From Nymphaea colorata (taxonomy: Eukaryota; Streptophyta; Magnoliopsida; Nymphaeales; Nymphaeaceae): a stretch of 64,000 nucleotides of DNA. Location: positions 27,145,315 to 27,209,314 of the forward strand of contig NC_045141.1 of assembly GCF_008831285.2 (NCBI RefSeq). Direction: 5' to 3'. Position numbers and translations under genes: made by a program. The notes under the pieces are model-generated. The model was not told the origin of the DNA and did no database searches. It saw only the letters and a program-made list of their open reading frames with translations. Of this stretch, positions 48,909 to 62,319 are shown in pieces (position 1 is the stretch's first letter; each line of letters starts with the position of its first letter).

Positions 48909-50407
48909 CAGTACTTACTATGTAGGCAGCGTCAACGTCATGCTTTACTTGCCTGTTACGTTCATCTGGCTTCAGGTATTACAGTATTAGATGAGTAGGA
49001 TTCCCTACTCAACACGTCTACAAAGAGGAAGAGGAAAAGGAAGAGTGTCTGTGGGAATGAAGGAAGCACAATTAATTTTTAGCTGATCAGTATTAAATTA
49101 TTAATTGTTTGCAAAGATCCAGTTCATTTTCTCTGATCCTACCTCCTCAAACTCCACGGGAGAAGTCGGGAGTGACAGGTCCGCAGGGTGACCTGCTATA
49201 TTATATTATATATATTATGTTATGTTATATTATATTACGTTATACCTTTTTTAATTTATGAGTGATTGGCGAGCGTTTGTGTGTCTAACACTCGATCAAG
49301 TAAATATTTTCTTCGTCCAAATTCTGTGCTTTTCGGATATAAAGATTCTTGGGGAAGTCCTTTCTTGACCATCCCGCAAGTTTAGTATTTTGGCTTTTGC
49401 TAACTGATTGATTAAACTTAAGACCTCGTTCGGCTTAAAAGCTTAAACTTGGATGCCAGCTTTCGTACGATACCTTCTGGTAGATGTCTCCCATTTATTG
49501 GCAACAGAAGAAAGGAAATAGGTGAATGTGAACGCTAGCTTCCTGTCTTCTTCTATAATCAGTTGGACGGGAACGTCCATGAAACTTTTCTTCTTAGGCG
49601 AAAAGAGTTCACTCTAGGGATGGTTTTCCCTTATATGAAGCTGAGGTTGGGTGAATCCCACGGAAACTCCAGATTTATGACAATTATTTCAAGAAAGCCA
49701 TGGGAAACAACTTAGCAGTTCACATGCATGGACAAAACCAAGTTAGCCAGATATATAGCTGGACGCTGCTTTTTTGAGCGGAAATATGGGTTTGCATTGC
49801 ATGATAATGTGTGATGGTTCTGTCTTTTAATCATGTTCCACTTCTATCATTTCCATCTCTAAATATATCTAGATTTATCAGGACTCTCAATGTATTTAGC
49901 GCGACCTAGCTCCAGTACTTGGGCATGTATTCAGCTGAACACTCATGATGCCACATGTCCACTTCGAGCATTATTGAGTATGATCTATAGACACATGGCG
50001 TCAGATAAAGGCCTGGTGAATGCGCACTCAACTCGAGCAAGAGAAGTTTCACCTTCGTCTAAGATGCTTCTGTGGGTAACCTTCTCATCATTTTCTTTTT
50101 TTCCCGTCCTACATTAGGACAGCAGACCGGGCAGATAGATATTAACAGGTAAAAAAAATGCTTTAAGCTTTAGTGTGTAAATGACAACTTTACATTACGC
50201 TCCGGAAATCCATATTTGAACCATGTCATCCCAAGTTTGGAAAGGAAAATAGCAAAGGACAAGCGAAAGTCGCCATCATTATTTAAATATATAACAAGTT
50301 CATTTGTCATAGCAATCATAACAGCCCATCAATATTGTTCTATCATTATTTATTATTGTCTTTTGGTTCTTTTGATCATGAATAACATGGCCCAGCCCAA
50401 TTGGTTC
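48909..50407. other. Upstream region of the NAC gene
   Basis: AT-rich. A run of TATTA/TTATA words at about 49195-49245 is a degenerate microsatellite. No gene was seen. Confidence 0.4.
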
Positions 50408-50414
50408 TATATAA
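50408..50414 (+). promoter_or_regulatory. TATA box of the NAC gene
   Basis: TATATAA lies 56 bases before the start codon, with GGCCCA and CCCAATTGG words about 15-20 bases upstream. Confidence 0.6.
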
Positions 50415-50469
50415 GAACTACCCAGCCTTCGATTCTATCCGCCTAGCCAGCTTTTTGCATCATCAAGCC

Positions 50470-53400
50470 ATGGATCTGAAAAGCGTGCAGGCCAGGTTGC
50501 CACCTGGTTTCAGGTTCCACCCAAAGGATGAGGAATTGGTGTGTTGCTACCTTTACAAGAAGATTGCTAATCAAGGTTTGTCTTGTGACAACTTGATGGA
50601 GGTGAACTTGCATGTGTGTGAGCCATGGATGCTACCAGGTATGCATGTGAAGACTTTCTTTCATTGTTTCTTGCCGTTGCTGCTGCTGTTGTTTCCTCTA
50701 TCATCATCAATGTTGCTGTTGTTTCTTGGTTTACGTTGATCATGACGTTTTCTGCGATACATATGATGTTGATGAAGATAAATTACGTTCAGGAATGCTG
50801 AGAGCAAATGCTTAAATCACGAAAAATGGATCCGCTGTTTCTGTCCTTTCGCTTTATCCATTTTCTCTTTTCTAAAAGAGAAAGGGCATATCCAGTCTGG
50901 TTCTTTGCTCGGGTGCCAAGGACGGTCATATCAGAAATTCCTATATATCCTTTCTACCATCCGAGTAGTTCCTGACGTTTTAAAGCCCCGTGAAGGGGAA
51001 AAAAAAAAAGAAGAAGCCCTGTGAGATTTCACTAGCAGCACGAGCACATCACTAATCAATGATCGTCTTTTCTTCTTCTGAAAAATATTTTTGGAAGTTC
51101 TTATGTTGCAAGAGAAAATAAAAGTGTTGATGAATGTTAACTCTGTTATGGCTACTCATTATTGATGAATATGATGGTGGGTGAAACATATGAAATAGTG
51201 AAAGTCTAAAATTTATCTTTTTTATGGTTTAGTTCTCTTTTCCATTTTTCTCGTGGCCTTCTTCTGCTTACACAAAAGGGGTTGATCGAAATTCTTAATC
51301 CGTTCAGGACAATTAACGCGGCGAGTTTACTGTTTGACTGAGAATTGTCCTATGAAAAAATTTATGTCTATAGAGGGCTTAGTACTAGGTTAAGTTGGGC
51401 GGGTCTGCCTAAGCCTTATGCTGAAGACAGGCATGTCAAGCCCAAGCTTTTCTCTCTTTGTGCGGGCATGATTTTGGCATTCATGTGGTGCTATGCTTCC
51501 GATAAAGAGTTTGTACGTGTCCGACTTAGGAAGTTGATTGGTACCAAGATTACTGTCGGAGTTCACCTTTGTGCTGATTTTATCTGGTTCTGCTGAAATG
51601 CTGATCTTGTATGTTTTGCTGAGCTTTCCTTTGAAAGACACCCTCGTAAGGCATAGCGATCGGGGCTTCCCTTCAATTAGAAGAAGAATAACATATTAGC
51701 TACTTTTCTCTGACTCAGCCAGGCAACGGTGGGCAGAGTTGAACAACTCTGCATCACGCTGACCAGGTTGACACATGATAGATACTTCCTAAGCAATATC
51801 TCCTTAATTTACCAAGCCAATTGGCTTCACTTCTGGGCAGCTAGAAAATTCTGGTTAAAGAGTATTACGTATATAATTTTAACTTTTCAAAGGCACCAAT
51901 AAATGAAAAAAAATTTGCTCAGAAATATAAGTGAAGACACTTGCCGATACATAGTCGAACACCTGGACCTATGGTGATTGGAGAGACCAGTGATCGCTGA
52001 TCATTAACTCCCTGCACCACATAGCACCTGCTACAGAGGTCGAGCCCACATGAATGGCTCAAGGCTCCATGTGTTGATGACCATTACGATGATGATGACA
52101 GATAGGAGAGAGGCTGCCAGGGTCGGCAATCACAATCATACACGAAAATGATAGATTATACTTTGCTCTCCTGTTTAATTAATTAAAGCACGGTTGGCTG
52201 AGATCCAAAAAATAAAAAATGGATCTCATGTTTTGCCCCATTCTCTCCACGATCTTTGTGACAGATTCAGTTATGTTCTTATTGCCAAATGCCTTCTTAA
52301 TTCTTGTACACACAAGGGACGTTTTTTCCCCATGACAAGTAGGTTCATTAATTTCGTTGATTACTGAATTCGTGTATCACTGGGTAACTTAAGAGAGTTT
52401 AAATAAGACACCGAACTAGACAGACTCCATTATTCTTTGCTTTTGAAAAAATTGCATCACGTTTTCGTTTCCCATTTGAAGCCCCTAGATTCTTTGTTAA
52501 AGTACTGCTCTCTCTTTCTATATACGTGCGAGTGTGTGCATGTGTGTGTGAGATAATTAAAATTTGTCAGTTAAATTATTGAGACAACTGAAATGTCTCT
52601 CTACCCCTTTTTTTTCAAGTGTTCTTTCGTGTTGCATTATGATGAGAAAAGTCGAGAGAAATAGTAGAGTTGGTAGATGCACGGATGTGGAGTTTCAAAG
52701 CAACTCTGAACCTGAGGGGTGAGGGGAAGGGGGACGGTTTTGACCGCTCATGGATTGCCAAAAAGTAGTTATTTATATAGAGAGCGCACCTATCTCAGAT
52801 TACTTACATAAAGCACAAAAACAAGCCTACTTACATTCAGGTTAAAAACTATTTTAAACCAAAAAAAAAAAAAAAATCAAAATGCTAACATATGTAAAGA
52901 ACGTGTATGTACTAGGTGACTAAGGTCAGGGACCAAAACTAGTTCACCTAAATTCATGTTAAAAAATAATTTAAACCAATAATTAACATGCTAACACGTT
53001 TATTATGGTTACTAATTTAGTACAAAACATGTTTTCATTCAAATTATTTTCATTTTACTACTAAAATTTTAGTGCTTTTACAAGCTATTAATTTTTTAAT
53101 TAAATAACACATTTAAAGCCCATAAAACGATTATCTCAATATATGTTTTTCAAAAAAATAAATTTTAAGATCTTGTTTATAAGGTTAGATTTCATAAACA
53201 ATATATTGCTAGTCTATAATTTTTTTTTAGTCCCTCACCAAAGTGGTTTGGGTCATTTGGGACCAGCTTTTGGAACTTTTTTTCCTCTTACTTTTCCACT
53301 TATATATATTTTTGTCTCTCTCGTTCTTTCTTTTTGTTGTCTCCTTTTGCAATAATTGCCTTTGCGATTGGTGAAAATGCAGTCTTATTTTTAGACTATA

Positions 53401-56310
53401 TAATGTATTGTAAAGTTTATTGATTTTGTGCTGTTAATTGTGTTAATCAACTTTTAACCATCAAAAAGACTATGTATGTGTTTGAGATTTTTCTTTTCTT
53501 TTTCATTTTATTTTGACTACATAAAAATGTATAACCTGTGATTTTTGCATTTGCATGACAGCCTCTCTCCTATCTGTACACATGAAAAAGATGTAGTCGT
53601 AAGGTAAACCGGTTCCAACTTCTTTTTGCCGGAAAATCCATTAATATCAACCTTTCACTTCTGTCACGTCGGGATCGCAGTCTCTTTCTCTCTCTCAATC
53701 ATGCTTACACAGCCATGTGGATACATATAATGGAAAGGGGGTCCAATTTCTTTTTCTTCGAGAAGTTCTTATTCTGTTAAGCTGTTGCTTTCGGATGGTT
53801 TTTGTCATTCGACTTGTAATTATACTCCGGGTTCATCTCCACTGTTCCGCTAGCTGCGTAAAATCGCAATGATCATATAGAGCTGCATAATCAATGAGGG
53901 GATATTCTGGAAATATTCCCAAAAAAGGGGAAGATAATTATAATGTGTTATTATCCGACAGATGGTGATGGTTTTAGCTTTTTGGCGCATTTTCTAGACT
54001 TATTTAATATTATATTTCGCATGGCTTTAATTCAGCTCAGTTATTTTTTCCTGTTCTGATAAAGGAAAAGTATTGCACTTCGGGAAGTTTGTCAGATAAA
54101 GCATGCAGGAACATCATTTTGTGCCAGCTGTCTTTTGCCCTTTTTTCCACTTGATATTAGTTTTCGTGATAAGTATGCTGAAAAATGGTCAAAGATTGTC
54201 TCATATGGCATGACAGCGTATTGTCGTCAAAATAGGAGATAGTGCACTGCATGAGGACTCGTGCTGATGTGTTTTAAGATCCTAATATGGAATCCTTACG
54301 TCTTTATCAATCTTGCTTTAGTGGAAGCACAACTTGGTGTTAATGAATGGTACTTCTTCACCTTCCGGGATCGAAAATATGCCACGGGATCACGAACCAA
54401 CCGAGCGACCAAGGAGGGATACTGGAAGGCCACGGGGAAAGATCGGACGGTGATCGATCCAGCGTCCAATATGATCGTCGGGATGAGGAAGACACTGGTT
54501 TTCTACCTTGGGAGAGCCCCACGGGGTGCTAAGACCAGGTGGGTCATGCACGAGTTCAGGCTTGAGACCCCCTATTCACCTCCAAAGGTACGTGATTGAT
54601 ATTGCTGCTGCTACTTTAGCATAATTAGCAGTTCTACTTTTGTATTTTTATGTACATAAGCAAGTAATCTTTTTCACCCATATGTCCACGCTTCACCCAT
54701 GCAGAACATAATTCATGCATGCATGCAGGCACATACATTAATTATCGGTGTATTTTGATCTGTTCTTTGGAATCCAACCTGGCCAATTAGGCCATGGCTG
54801 AGCTTAATAGCATATACTATACCATGAAATCCAGCTTCTGCAAGCAGAAGGCAGAGCGGGCAAGCTAATCCAAACCCAAGTGCTAATTGAACTCAGATTT
54901 AATTGCAGTATTTACCCATTGGATCCAGGAAAATATATGTACGCGTAAAAAGAAAGTTGAAAACCAAGGGCATCACCATGAGTTGATGGGCCGATTCACA
55001 CAGGTGTCACGTATGAAGCAATTCTTTGAAAAGTAGATGAAAACTATTAACTGACTTTCAAAAATGGTTTGTAAACATGGTCATATACAGGCCGCCTGAA
55101 CACGACGTTTTAATTTATCTCCACAATGGTGCTTTTTTAGTGCTGCTCATATTCCAGGTGTAACCATTGGACGGAAGTCCTTTTATGAGCGAGAAAGAGG
55201 GAGAGAGACAAACAAAACAGCAGCTTAGAGACAGACATGTTGTCTGAAGTTGGGCAGAAATTTAGGACTCCAAAATACTTTCATGATGACAGTGATCTTT
55301 GTTCGGACATTAAAGAGCAAGACTTGAAAATCGTGAACCTTCCTTCAAAAGAATATGTTCTTCTACATAGTTCAAATCTCTCACCAAAAGCAACAGAGCC
55401 ATGTTGTCCATGGAAAACACCACTGATCTCTGAATATGTACCAGACCAACCGGACCAAAAAGAAGATCATGGCAGAAGATCACGTGCCATGATCCGTGAC
55501 ATTTCTTAACTTCCTCACGACCCCGAAGAGGTCCAGGTCCAGGCCCTTCATCGTGCCCCCCAGTTCCTAGTTAGATAAGGCTTCCATCTACAGGAGGATA
55601 AGAGTTTGATGCTCAGCCTGGTTTGGCATAACTGGATAGGGATTGCCCTAACTCAAGCTTGTCAAGAAAAGAAAATTGGTACCTTTATCAGCTGTTTAGT
55701 GACAGTAACAAGTTGTTACTTTATGAATCTGTGTCAAGGAATGAGACACTATTATACTAATCTACCTAAACTTTTGGAATAAATTTATAAAACAATAACA
55801 ATAGAACAATGACAAGGCCTCCTTACAGCTTTTCTTAGTTATGTTGGCATTTAGGTGTGGCATTTAGATGCAATTTCACAAACTTCTCCTTTTATGGCAA
55901 ATTCTACTTCTCTTTCTTGGGTGCGCCTTGTCCCTCTTTCTCTAATAATTGCTTTGATTTTCCCACAGGAGGATTGGGTGCTGTGCAGAGTTTTCCGCCA
56001 AAACCGTGGCTATTGCACGAGGATTGACATAGAGAATGAGCATGATAACATGGCTATGGCCCCATGCCACACCGATCCATTCCTCGATGCCAATAACGAC
56101 GATGGCTATGAGTGGCCTACTTACGTCACTACAGATTTCTCGCTCTACGGCTCGTGCAGCAATGTGATAAACTTAGGGGAGCAGCACATAGAGACCCTTT
56201 TCTCCCACCCTTCAGTGAAAGATGATGAAAGACTCGTGTTGTTTGAAGACATGAAGTTTGGAGAAAGCAGAGATGAAGAACAGCCCAGCATTAGTGGCAC
56301 AACACTTTGA
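50470..56310 (+). CDS. NAC-domain transcription factor
   Basis: Three exons: 50470-50638, 54322-54587 and 55969-56310. GT-AG junctions and phases close to give 258 aa. The NAC domain fills about residues 9-155: [15 protein letters not shown] (subdomain A), the [12 protein letters not shown] join (B), [35 protein letters not shown] (C), [28 protein letters not shown] (D) and [12 protein letters not shown] (E). The exon layout is that of typical NAC genes. The C-terminal 100 residues are acidic and Ser/Asn-rich, suiting an activation domain. Family knowledge: NAC proteins bind CGT[A/G]-core sites as dimers and act in development or stress. The sequence leans toward the NAC1 (ANAC021/022) group, but I cannot place it firmly. 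Intron 1 is 3.7 kb and intron 2 is 1.4 kb. A 90-codon frame inside intron 2 (55237-55509) has no recognised domain. Confidence 0.93.
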
Positions 56311-57247
56311 ATATGTGAATGGAAATTGGTTATAAGGCCACTGTCGTATGTGAAGGTTTCATTCACACAGATGTCAGCTTCATTGTTCATAGTTTACATC
56401 ATAGTCTACGTTTCGTTGTCTATATTTATGTAATTAATACAGAACAGGTTTAGTACTATAAGGCGTTTCATTTATTTGATTGGATTTTGTAGGAAATCGA
56501 GGGGTACTGATTTTTCTCCTTGGATTATTATTCCTTTTTTTTTTCGGTTTGTAAATCTCTGGTTTGAATTGTCCAGTACTTATTGTAAAAAAAATATATT
56601 TTGCGTGTGTTTATAATTCTTCATTTCACAGTCAAACAAGGCTTAAGTTGCATAAATTTGAGAGAAGTACTTTATCGGTGTAACATCAGCTGTATTATTA
56701 TTATTATTTGATTTGACTCGTAAACGCAGAAACTGGCGAATCTAGAAAATTTTACGTTAACCGAAAACATAAAAGTTCTTAATGAAGTATCTAGAATGCG
56801 TCTAGACGTTCAACCATCTTGGTTTACTGAAGATGATGAGAGATTGTGGTTCAGACGTGCGTCAGATTGGACATGTGGAAGGTGCATGTTTTAGCACCGT
56901 TTCAATTGGATGGCTTGACTGGCGAATATTCCACCAACAACAGGAAGGAATGGCCATGGCCATGGTGGCTGAGAAAAAGTCTCAATATAATCTACTCCCT
57001 CAAAGTTGTGTAAAACCCTTTGCGACAAGTTTGGCCTTCAGTGGCTCGACAGTTCCTGTGTAATTTGGTTTTAAAGACACACCAGCAACTAATGATATCA
57101 TATTTGGGGTGCAAGGCATGAGATCCCATGTATGGGTTTTTTCAAGAGCTTGTTCTTTGAGGCATGCTTATGCTTGAAAAATGTCAGAAAACACTTGGGT
57201 AATGTCAGTTAAGCTATGACTTTGGTAAAAGTGATGTCAACAAAACC
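56311..57247. other. NAC 3' flank
   Basis: The 3' untranslated region of the NAC gene is expected here. A 76-codon frame at 56833-57063 (+) shows no domain. Confidence 0.4.
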
Positions 57248-57497
57248 TTTATTGACGTTTTCCGTCTACATGCTGTGCCAGTGTAGGTCTCTTCATCAAC
57301 GTGTTCCAAACGTCAGTGTAAACGTTAGTGCAGATGTGAGCACCTAGATGCCGATTGAATACACGTCAGTAAAAAAATCCGTTAATTAACAAACAAGCTT
57401 TACAGACATTTAAATAAAACTCTTTATCAATAAAAGCCTTTATCGACGTCCAAGTACGTCGATAAATTAAAGAACCAGCCTTATTCTTTATTGATGT
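57248..57497. repeat. Dispersed TTTATyGAyGT motifs with an 11-bp inverted pair
   Basis: TTTATTGACGT (57248), TTTATCGACGT (57439), its exact inverse ACGTCGATAAA (57456) and TTTATTGATGT (57487) lie within 250 bp, along with several ACGTC words. The pair at 57439-57466 forms a perfect 11-bp stem with a 6-bp loop. Such short, repeated, partly inverted words are typical of subterminal regions of DNA transposons (CACTA or Mutator-like), but no element ends were found. Confidence 0.5.
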
Positions 57498-57571
57498 CCG
57501 GTGAATGTCTGAAATCATTTTGACTGCCGTTCATCCTAACGTCCGCCCGAACGTCAAAAAATATCTAGTTA

Positions 57572-57575
<4 letters not shown>

Positions 57576-57627
<52 letters not shown>
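57576..57627. repeat. Long TA microsatellite
   Basis: An uninterrupted TA run of about 52 bases. Confidence 0.95.
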
Positions 57628-57629
<2 letters not shown>

Positions 57630-60210
57630 TGGTGAAGTCTATCAAGGCCTGAAGATGTTGGCTGCGGTGATGAGGGAGCACTAGAGTGGTCAGCGTCATC
57701 ATGAGGAGCGGATTTTGGTTGAGCCGTGTGATCAAGTTCTATGGACGTTGAGTCTCCGCGTCTAAACAAGGTGGTGATTCCTTGTTTGAAGGAGGATCAA
57801 AAGGATCTTTCTGTAAATTGATCTTTATTTAAGACAATGGAGGCGTTCTTTGTTCTATTTGCTTTTTGAAATGGCGAGTCATTTTCATTAAAAGGGACAT
57901 GACATGGCTACTTGTTAATAGAGCTGGGCATCGGCTAGCTGGGTGAGAGTTGGTTTCAGGCCCGCCTGCTCGAGTTTCAATACCCGGTTCGGTGCTTAAG
58001 CTTACTTTAGAAAGGCATACCTCTTAGAGAGTTAGATATGAACAATCCGGTTCCTTGAAAAATAGTATTGCATATGGTGATTTCGTATCCTATAACACTT
58101 GAAGGCAACCGATTGAAAGAAAAGCGTCCAGTCAGATGAATGAGAGGCATGCTTAATTAGCTAGGCTGAGTTCTACTATTAGGGAAGCTTGCCTTCGAAG
58201 CGTATTGCTCGGGTGTATGTTAGGTAATAACAAATTCACCACCTCGCACTCCTTGGATAGTGCGTCGACATTGAGTGAGCACCATGGTATAAATAGCTTT
58301 AAATGAGAGAAGCAATGGCTTTTTGCAGCTCTTTTATGTGCATAAAATTTCGTGCATCATGGTTAATGATTAATGATGAAAATGCCTCTGTTTAATAAAA
58401 AAAGAAGTTTTTTGTAAAAACAAAAAAGAAATAAAAAAAGTAAAAAGACTCAAAATGACATTTTTTATCAATAATTTAAAAAATATCCCTTTCTTTTTTT
58501 TTGGTGTACGTTTTTTTTTTTCAGTTGATGATTTTGCAATTATTTCCTTTGTTATTTTCTCTGTCATTAATTGGATTAGTTTTTCATTCTTCATTTTCAA
58601 TTTTCTTCTAATTGTTCGCAGGATTAAGGAGAAATCTTCTCTTTCGCTGCATGTATTCGATTCCATCAATTACATGGTCGTTACAAGATTTGGAATGAAC
58701 AGACTAACCAGATACGAGTTTCCATGATTTGAGGAGATTATCGCTGCAGTAGCTGGCGGCTTTGTCGTTATCCTCATGGCTGCCACCAGCTTTATTTCCG
58801 GCATTATGAATCTTCATCTGCATGACTCGCGGTAGAGTTAATACTTTCCTGAGTGCTGCTCTGAGAGAAGTGTATTTCACCATCACCAAACCCTCGAATG
58901 CAGCCTCAGAGTTTGTTTAATTCGGTCTTGTAATGCCATCGTTTGGCAGGTGGATCCTCTATGCTGAATGTATTAGAAAGTAACTAGCTTTTTATCGCTA
59001 GTAACAAAGGATGATTGATTAAAATTAATACTAATGAAAATGCAGCTTTACTTTTACATGTGAATTAATTTAAACCATGTTTAAATGCCTAGCGAATTGG
59101 TGTGTTCAACAATGCGCTCAACTGCCCTAATAAAAAAAGAAAAAGAAATCAGCAAACAAGAACTGCCTTCTCTTTTTACTGCCAGCAAGACTACTTTGCC
59201 AAAGATTTGCCTTGAAAAAGAAATGCTCAAAACTTTTAACGAACCATGGAGAAATTCAAGAGCGATCTTTTCATAGGCGTTTGCCTCCAATTGGGTGGAC
59301 TTTTCTATTCTCTTGAATGACACCTGCTTAGGCTTATAGCGCAAGCAGGTGTGAACGAAGCGGAAGGGAGAATGCCGGCTTGAGTAACGCAAACATTGGT
59401 GAGAATCCAATGCCCCGAAAATCTAAGGGTTCCTGAAATAGTATAATCAACAGCAAGCAAAAAGGGGGCTTTCTGTGATTTTTGTCCCCACAAACACATA
59501 ATATAATTGCGATAAAAAAAAGTTCGGCTTTTTTTGACAACCCAAGCCTGAGTGAGGGTACTAGGAAGAGGGAGAGAGAGGGAGGTCATCCGCCTCCTTC
59601 TAGTCATCCGATGCAAAAGGCACATAAACACATGCAGTCGTTACATTTGAACGCCTGATATATATCAAATAGACAGTTGAATAAATGAAATTTATACATG
59701 AGCATGCTCTTGTCCTACCAACAAAAGCAGACCACCTTTTCCTGTAGTCCTTTATTTAAATCTTTATTTCTTATTACCAATGAAGTATTTTAGTAAGAGG
59801 CAAGTGGAGTTGTCCAAAGTCCACAAAAATTTGCTGGACTCTTTTAGAAATTTTTAAATTCTAAGAGGCACTTATATAAATAAAAAGCAAATTTTTACTT
59901 GAAAATTTCTGTTGGTTTTTGGAGACTCATAGTTACTGTTGGAGCTGGTTCTGCTGTTTTGGGAAATTTTCGCTCGAAAAGGCCATGCCTAATGTGATTC
60001 CTGATCGAACTAGGAGTTGAGTTTCATAAAACTTCTTTGAACTCGACTGCTTTATTCAAGGTCGAGAAATATATTTGAGCGAGTGTGGTCCTTTCTATAT
60101 CGACATTGTCGAAAGTGCCTACTGCGACACATTAGGTGAAATTTGTTTGTTCAGACCAATAACGTATACGGTTGCTCTTTTTGGTCATGGGCTTCGCTTG
60201 TCGAGCCAGC
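57628..60210. other. AT-rich gene-poor DNA
   Basis: No supported gene. A minus-strand frame next to the TA run (57769-57628) is Ser/Pro/His/Asp-rich and could be a fragment of a retroelement polyprotein, but no diagnostic motif is present. The GCTGGGCATCGG...CCCGGTTCGG words at 57925-57990 look like an old repeat end. Confidence 0.35.
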
Positions 60211-60405
60211 CTCCACTGGTGATGGCCGGTACTCGCAGGTTTGTAGCGCTGACTTGCTCACCGGTATAGCTAACCTCCACCGGCGATCTTAGTCGCCAGT
60301 ACTTATTCAGGCTATAGCAATGACTCTTGTCACGGTTAAACATCTACACCGGTGATAGTTTACACAAAAAAGCCATTCTCGCCTTTGTAAATCTATACTG
60401 GTGAT
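60211..60405. repeat. Degenerate minisatellite with a CCACCGGTGAT-type core
   Basis: Four copies of a 13-bp core occur at 60211 (CTCCACTGGTGAT), 60275 (CTCCACCGGCGAT), 60344 (CTACACCGGTGAT) and 60393 (CTATACTGGTGAT), spaced 64, 69 and 49 bases, with partial similarity between them. Cores of this kind occur in subterminal repeats of plant CACTA elements. No CACTA terminus could be demonstrated. Confidence 0.6.
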
Positions 60406-62319
60406 GCGCTCACTGCTAGTTAGAATTTATTATTTAAAAGTTGCATTGATATAAGATTTTGATTGTGATTAAAAGCGGATATAGGTTTTCTTTTTGTTGA
60501 TATTTGAAACCATATTTGTGAACTTTCAATAGATCATATATGATGGTAAATCCAGTTCAATCTGATTTGTTGGATGGAATGCAATTGATCCAATTTCCCT
60601 CTAGAAATCAATTTTCTGTCGCTATTTTTCAAAACTTTGTCTGCCGACGAAACTAAAAAAATTGACCCGCTACATTCAATGTGATAATCACACAAACTCT
60701 GTGCAAACCTTCCTTGCTTGCAGATAACCATGCTCTCGGAAATGCAGTCTTGTTTATGTTGTATGATAATCATCAGAAACACCATTCAGACTGTTTACTG
60801 CATGAACAACGTTTACGTTGCCTAAAGATGAAGGCTACAAGAACTCAAACAAACAGAGTGGAGTTCACTTGTTCTACATTGTTTTCGCCTGAACTTGAGA
60901 GAATAAGATCATACTAGAGAGATTCATTTGCTTTTCTGTTTGTAGTCACTACGTAGAGCCAAGGAGCTTCATCGAGCCAGCAAAAGCTGGGGTGAACTTA
61001 TGGGTCGAAATGTCTCCGCAACCATATTTCCTTATGATCAGCTAGCTTGCTGCTTTTCTCGTAGCTAGGTAAATATTCAAAATGGACAACACATAAAATA
61101 GCTACAAAAACAAAAGAAAACAATGAAGAATAAAGTTTACAGAACCAACCTGGTTTTTTGAATCGTTTGTAGATGAATTATTGTAAACCAAGATTAGTGG
61201 TGCTTCAGCTACACCCAAAAGGGTCGATTATTGCTGCTAGCAATTAGAAACTTCATGCCCAGGTTTTCTTTATTTTCAAATTTTATGAAAAAATAATACA
61301 TTTGGTTTTAAATTCTTAACTAATTAATTAATTATTTACATAGGTTGAACACGCCGTCCATCAATTTACTAATTATAAGCTAGCTAGAAAATACTGACAA
61401 CAATTTCGTTTGTGTTCTCAAAAAGGAGAGAGAGAAACCATTTGATAAGAAGTAGTCTCACTAATTCCCACTCTGAATAATTTGAGACGCCATTAGTTTG
61501 TCGAGTTCAGTTTATTCGCTTCCCCACTTTCACTTCATATGTCCACTTCATGTGCTGCATGATAACCACAGGAAAATTCCTGCATGCACCTTTCACAAAG
61601 TTAGTGGATTCGCTTCATAATTGGCCTAGATTTTAAGAGAATTTCAGGATAATAAAGGATCGAGATAATAACATATTTGCTCGTCATGATTACATTAAAG
61701 GAGCAATAGTATCAACTAAACTAACCAATATTGTCTATGATCCACTAATGGTGCGGTTTCAGTAAGACCGGCCTGTTTAGTTAATCGATTATATATAATG
61801 ACCGTTAAATTAACAAGCATACATCATCCAAAGTCAGTGTGAACAAAGTACAAAAACTCTATTAGTTAGCAAACTTTGTGAATCACAAGATCGATCTAGG
61901 ACTTTCAAAGCATTGGATTCCCACTTATTAAAGCACCCAATCATATGGATGAAATTAGTATTGACCTCATAGATCTGTCAATTGCGTGTTGATCCAGGAA
62001 GAAATTCATTAATAAGAGCCACTATTTCAAGAGTTTTTATCTTCCTTTCGTTAATTCAATCACCTCCCTCTTTTTGGCCACCCACCAAAATCGATCCGAC
62101 TTTTTCCCAAAGGGTTCTCTCTCGTGTGGATGAAAACTTGAGTTTCTGATGAATCTGCTTTTGTACGTGGTATTTCTTTAGAATATATTCCAATCAATCA
62201 CAACTTTTCCATGGTAATGGTAGTGATTGAAGTATTGATTGGAATTATTATCCTAAAGATTTACTTCACACAATTCTTTACCCTTTCCGCATTCTACACA
62301 CTTATGCTCTGGGTATTTT
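60406..62319. other. AT-rich gene-poor DNA
   Basis: I see no supported gene, RNA or element. Confidence 0.4.

Noticed and set aside
55237-55509. 90-codon frame inside NAC intron 2
   Set aside because: It lies within a well-supported intron, shows no domain, and lacks its own splice or promoter context.
57569-57769. Copia-type retroelement gene next to the TA run
   Set aside because: The short Ser/Pro-rich frame lacks any integrase, RT or RNase H motif and includes the microsatellite itself.
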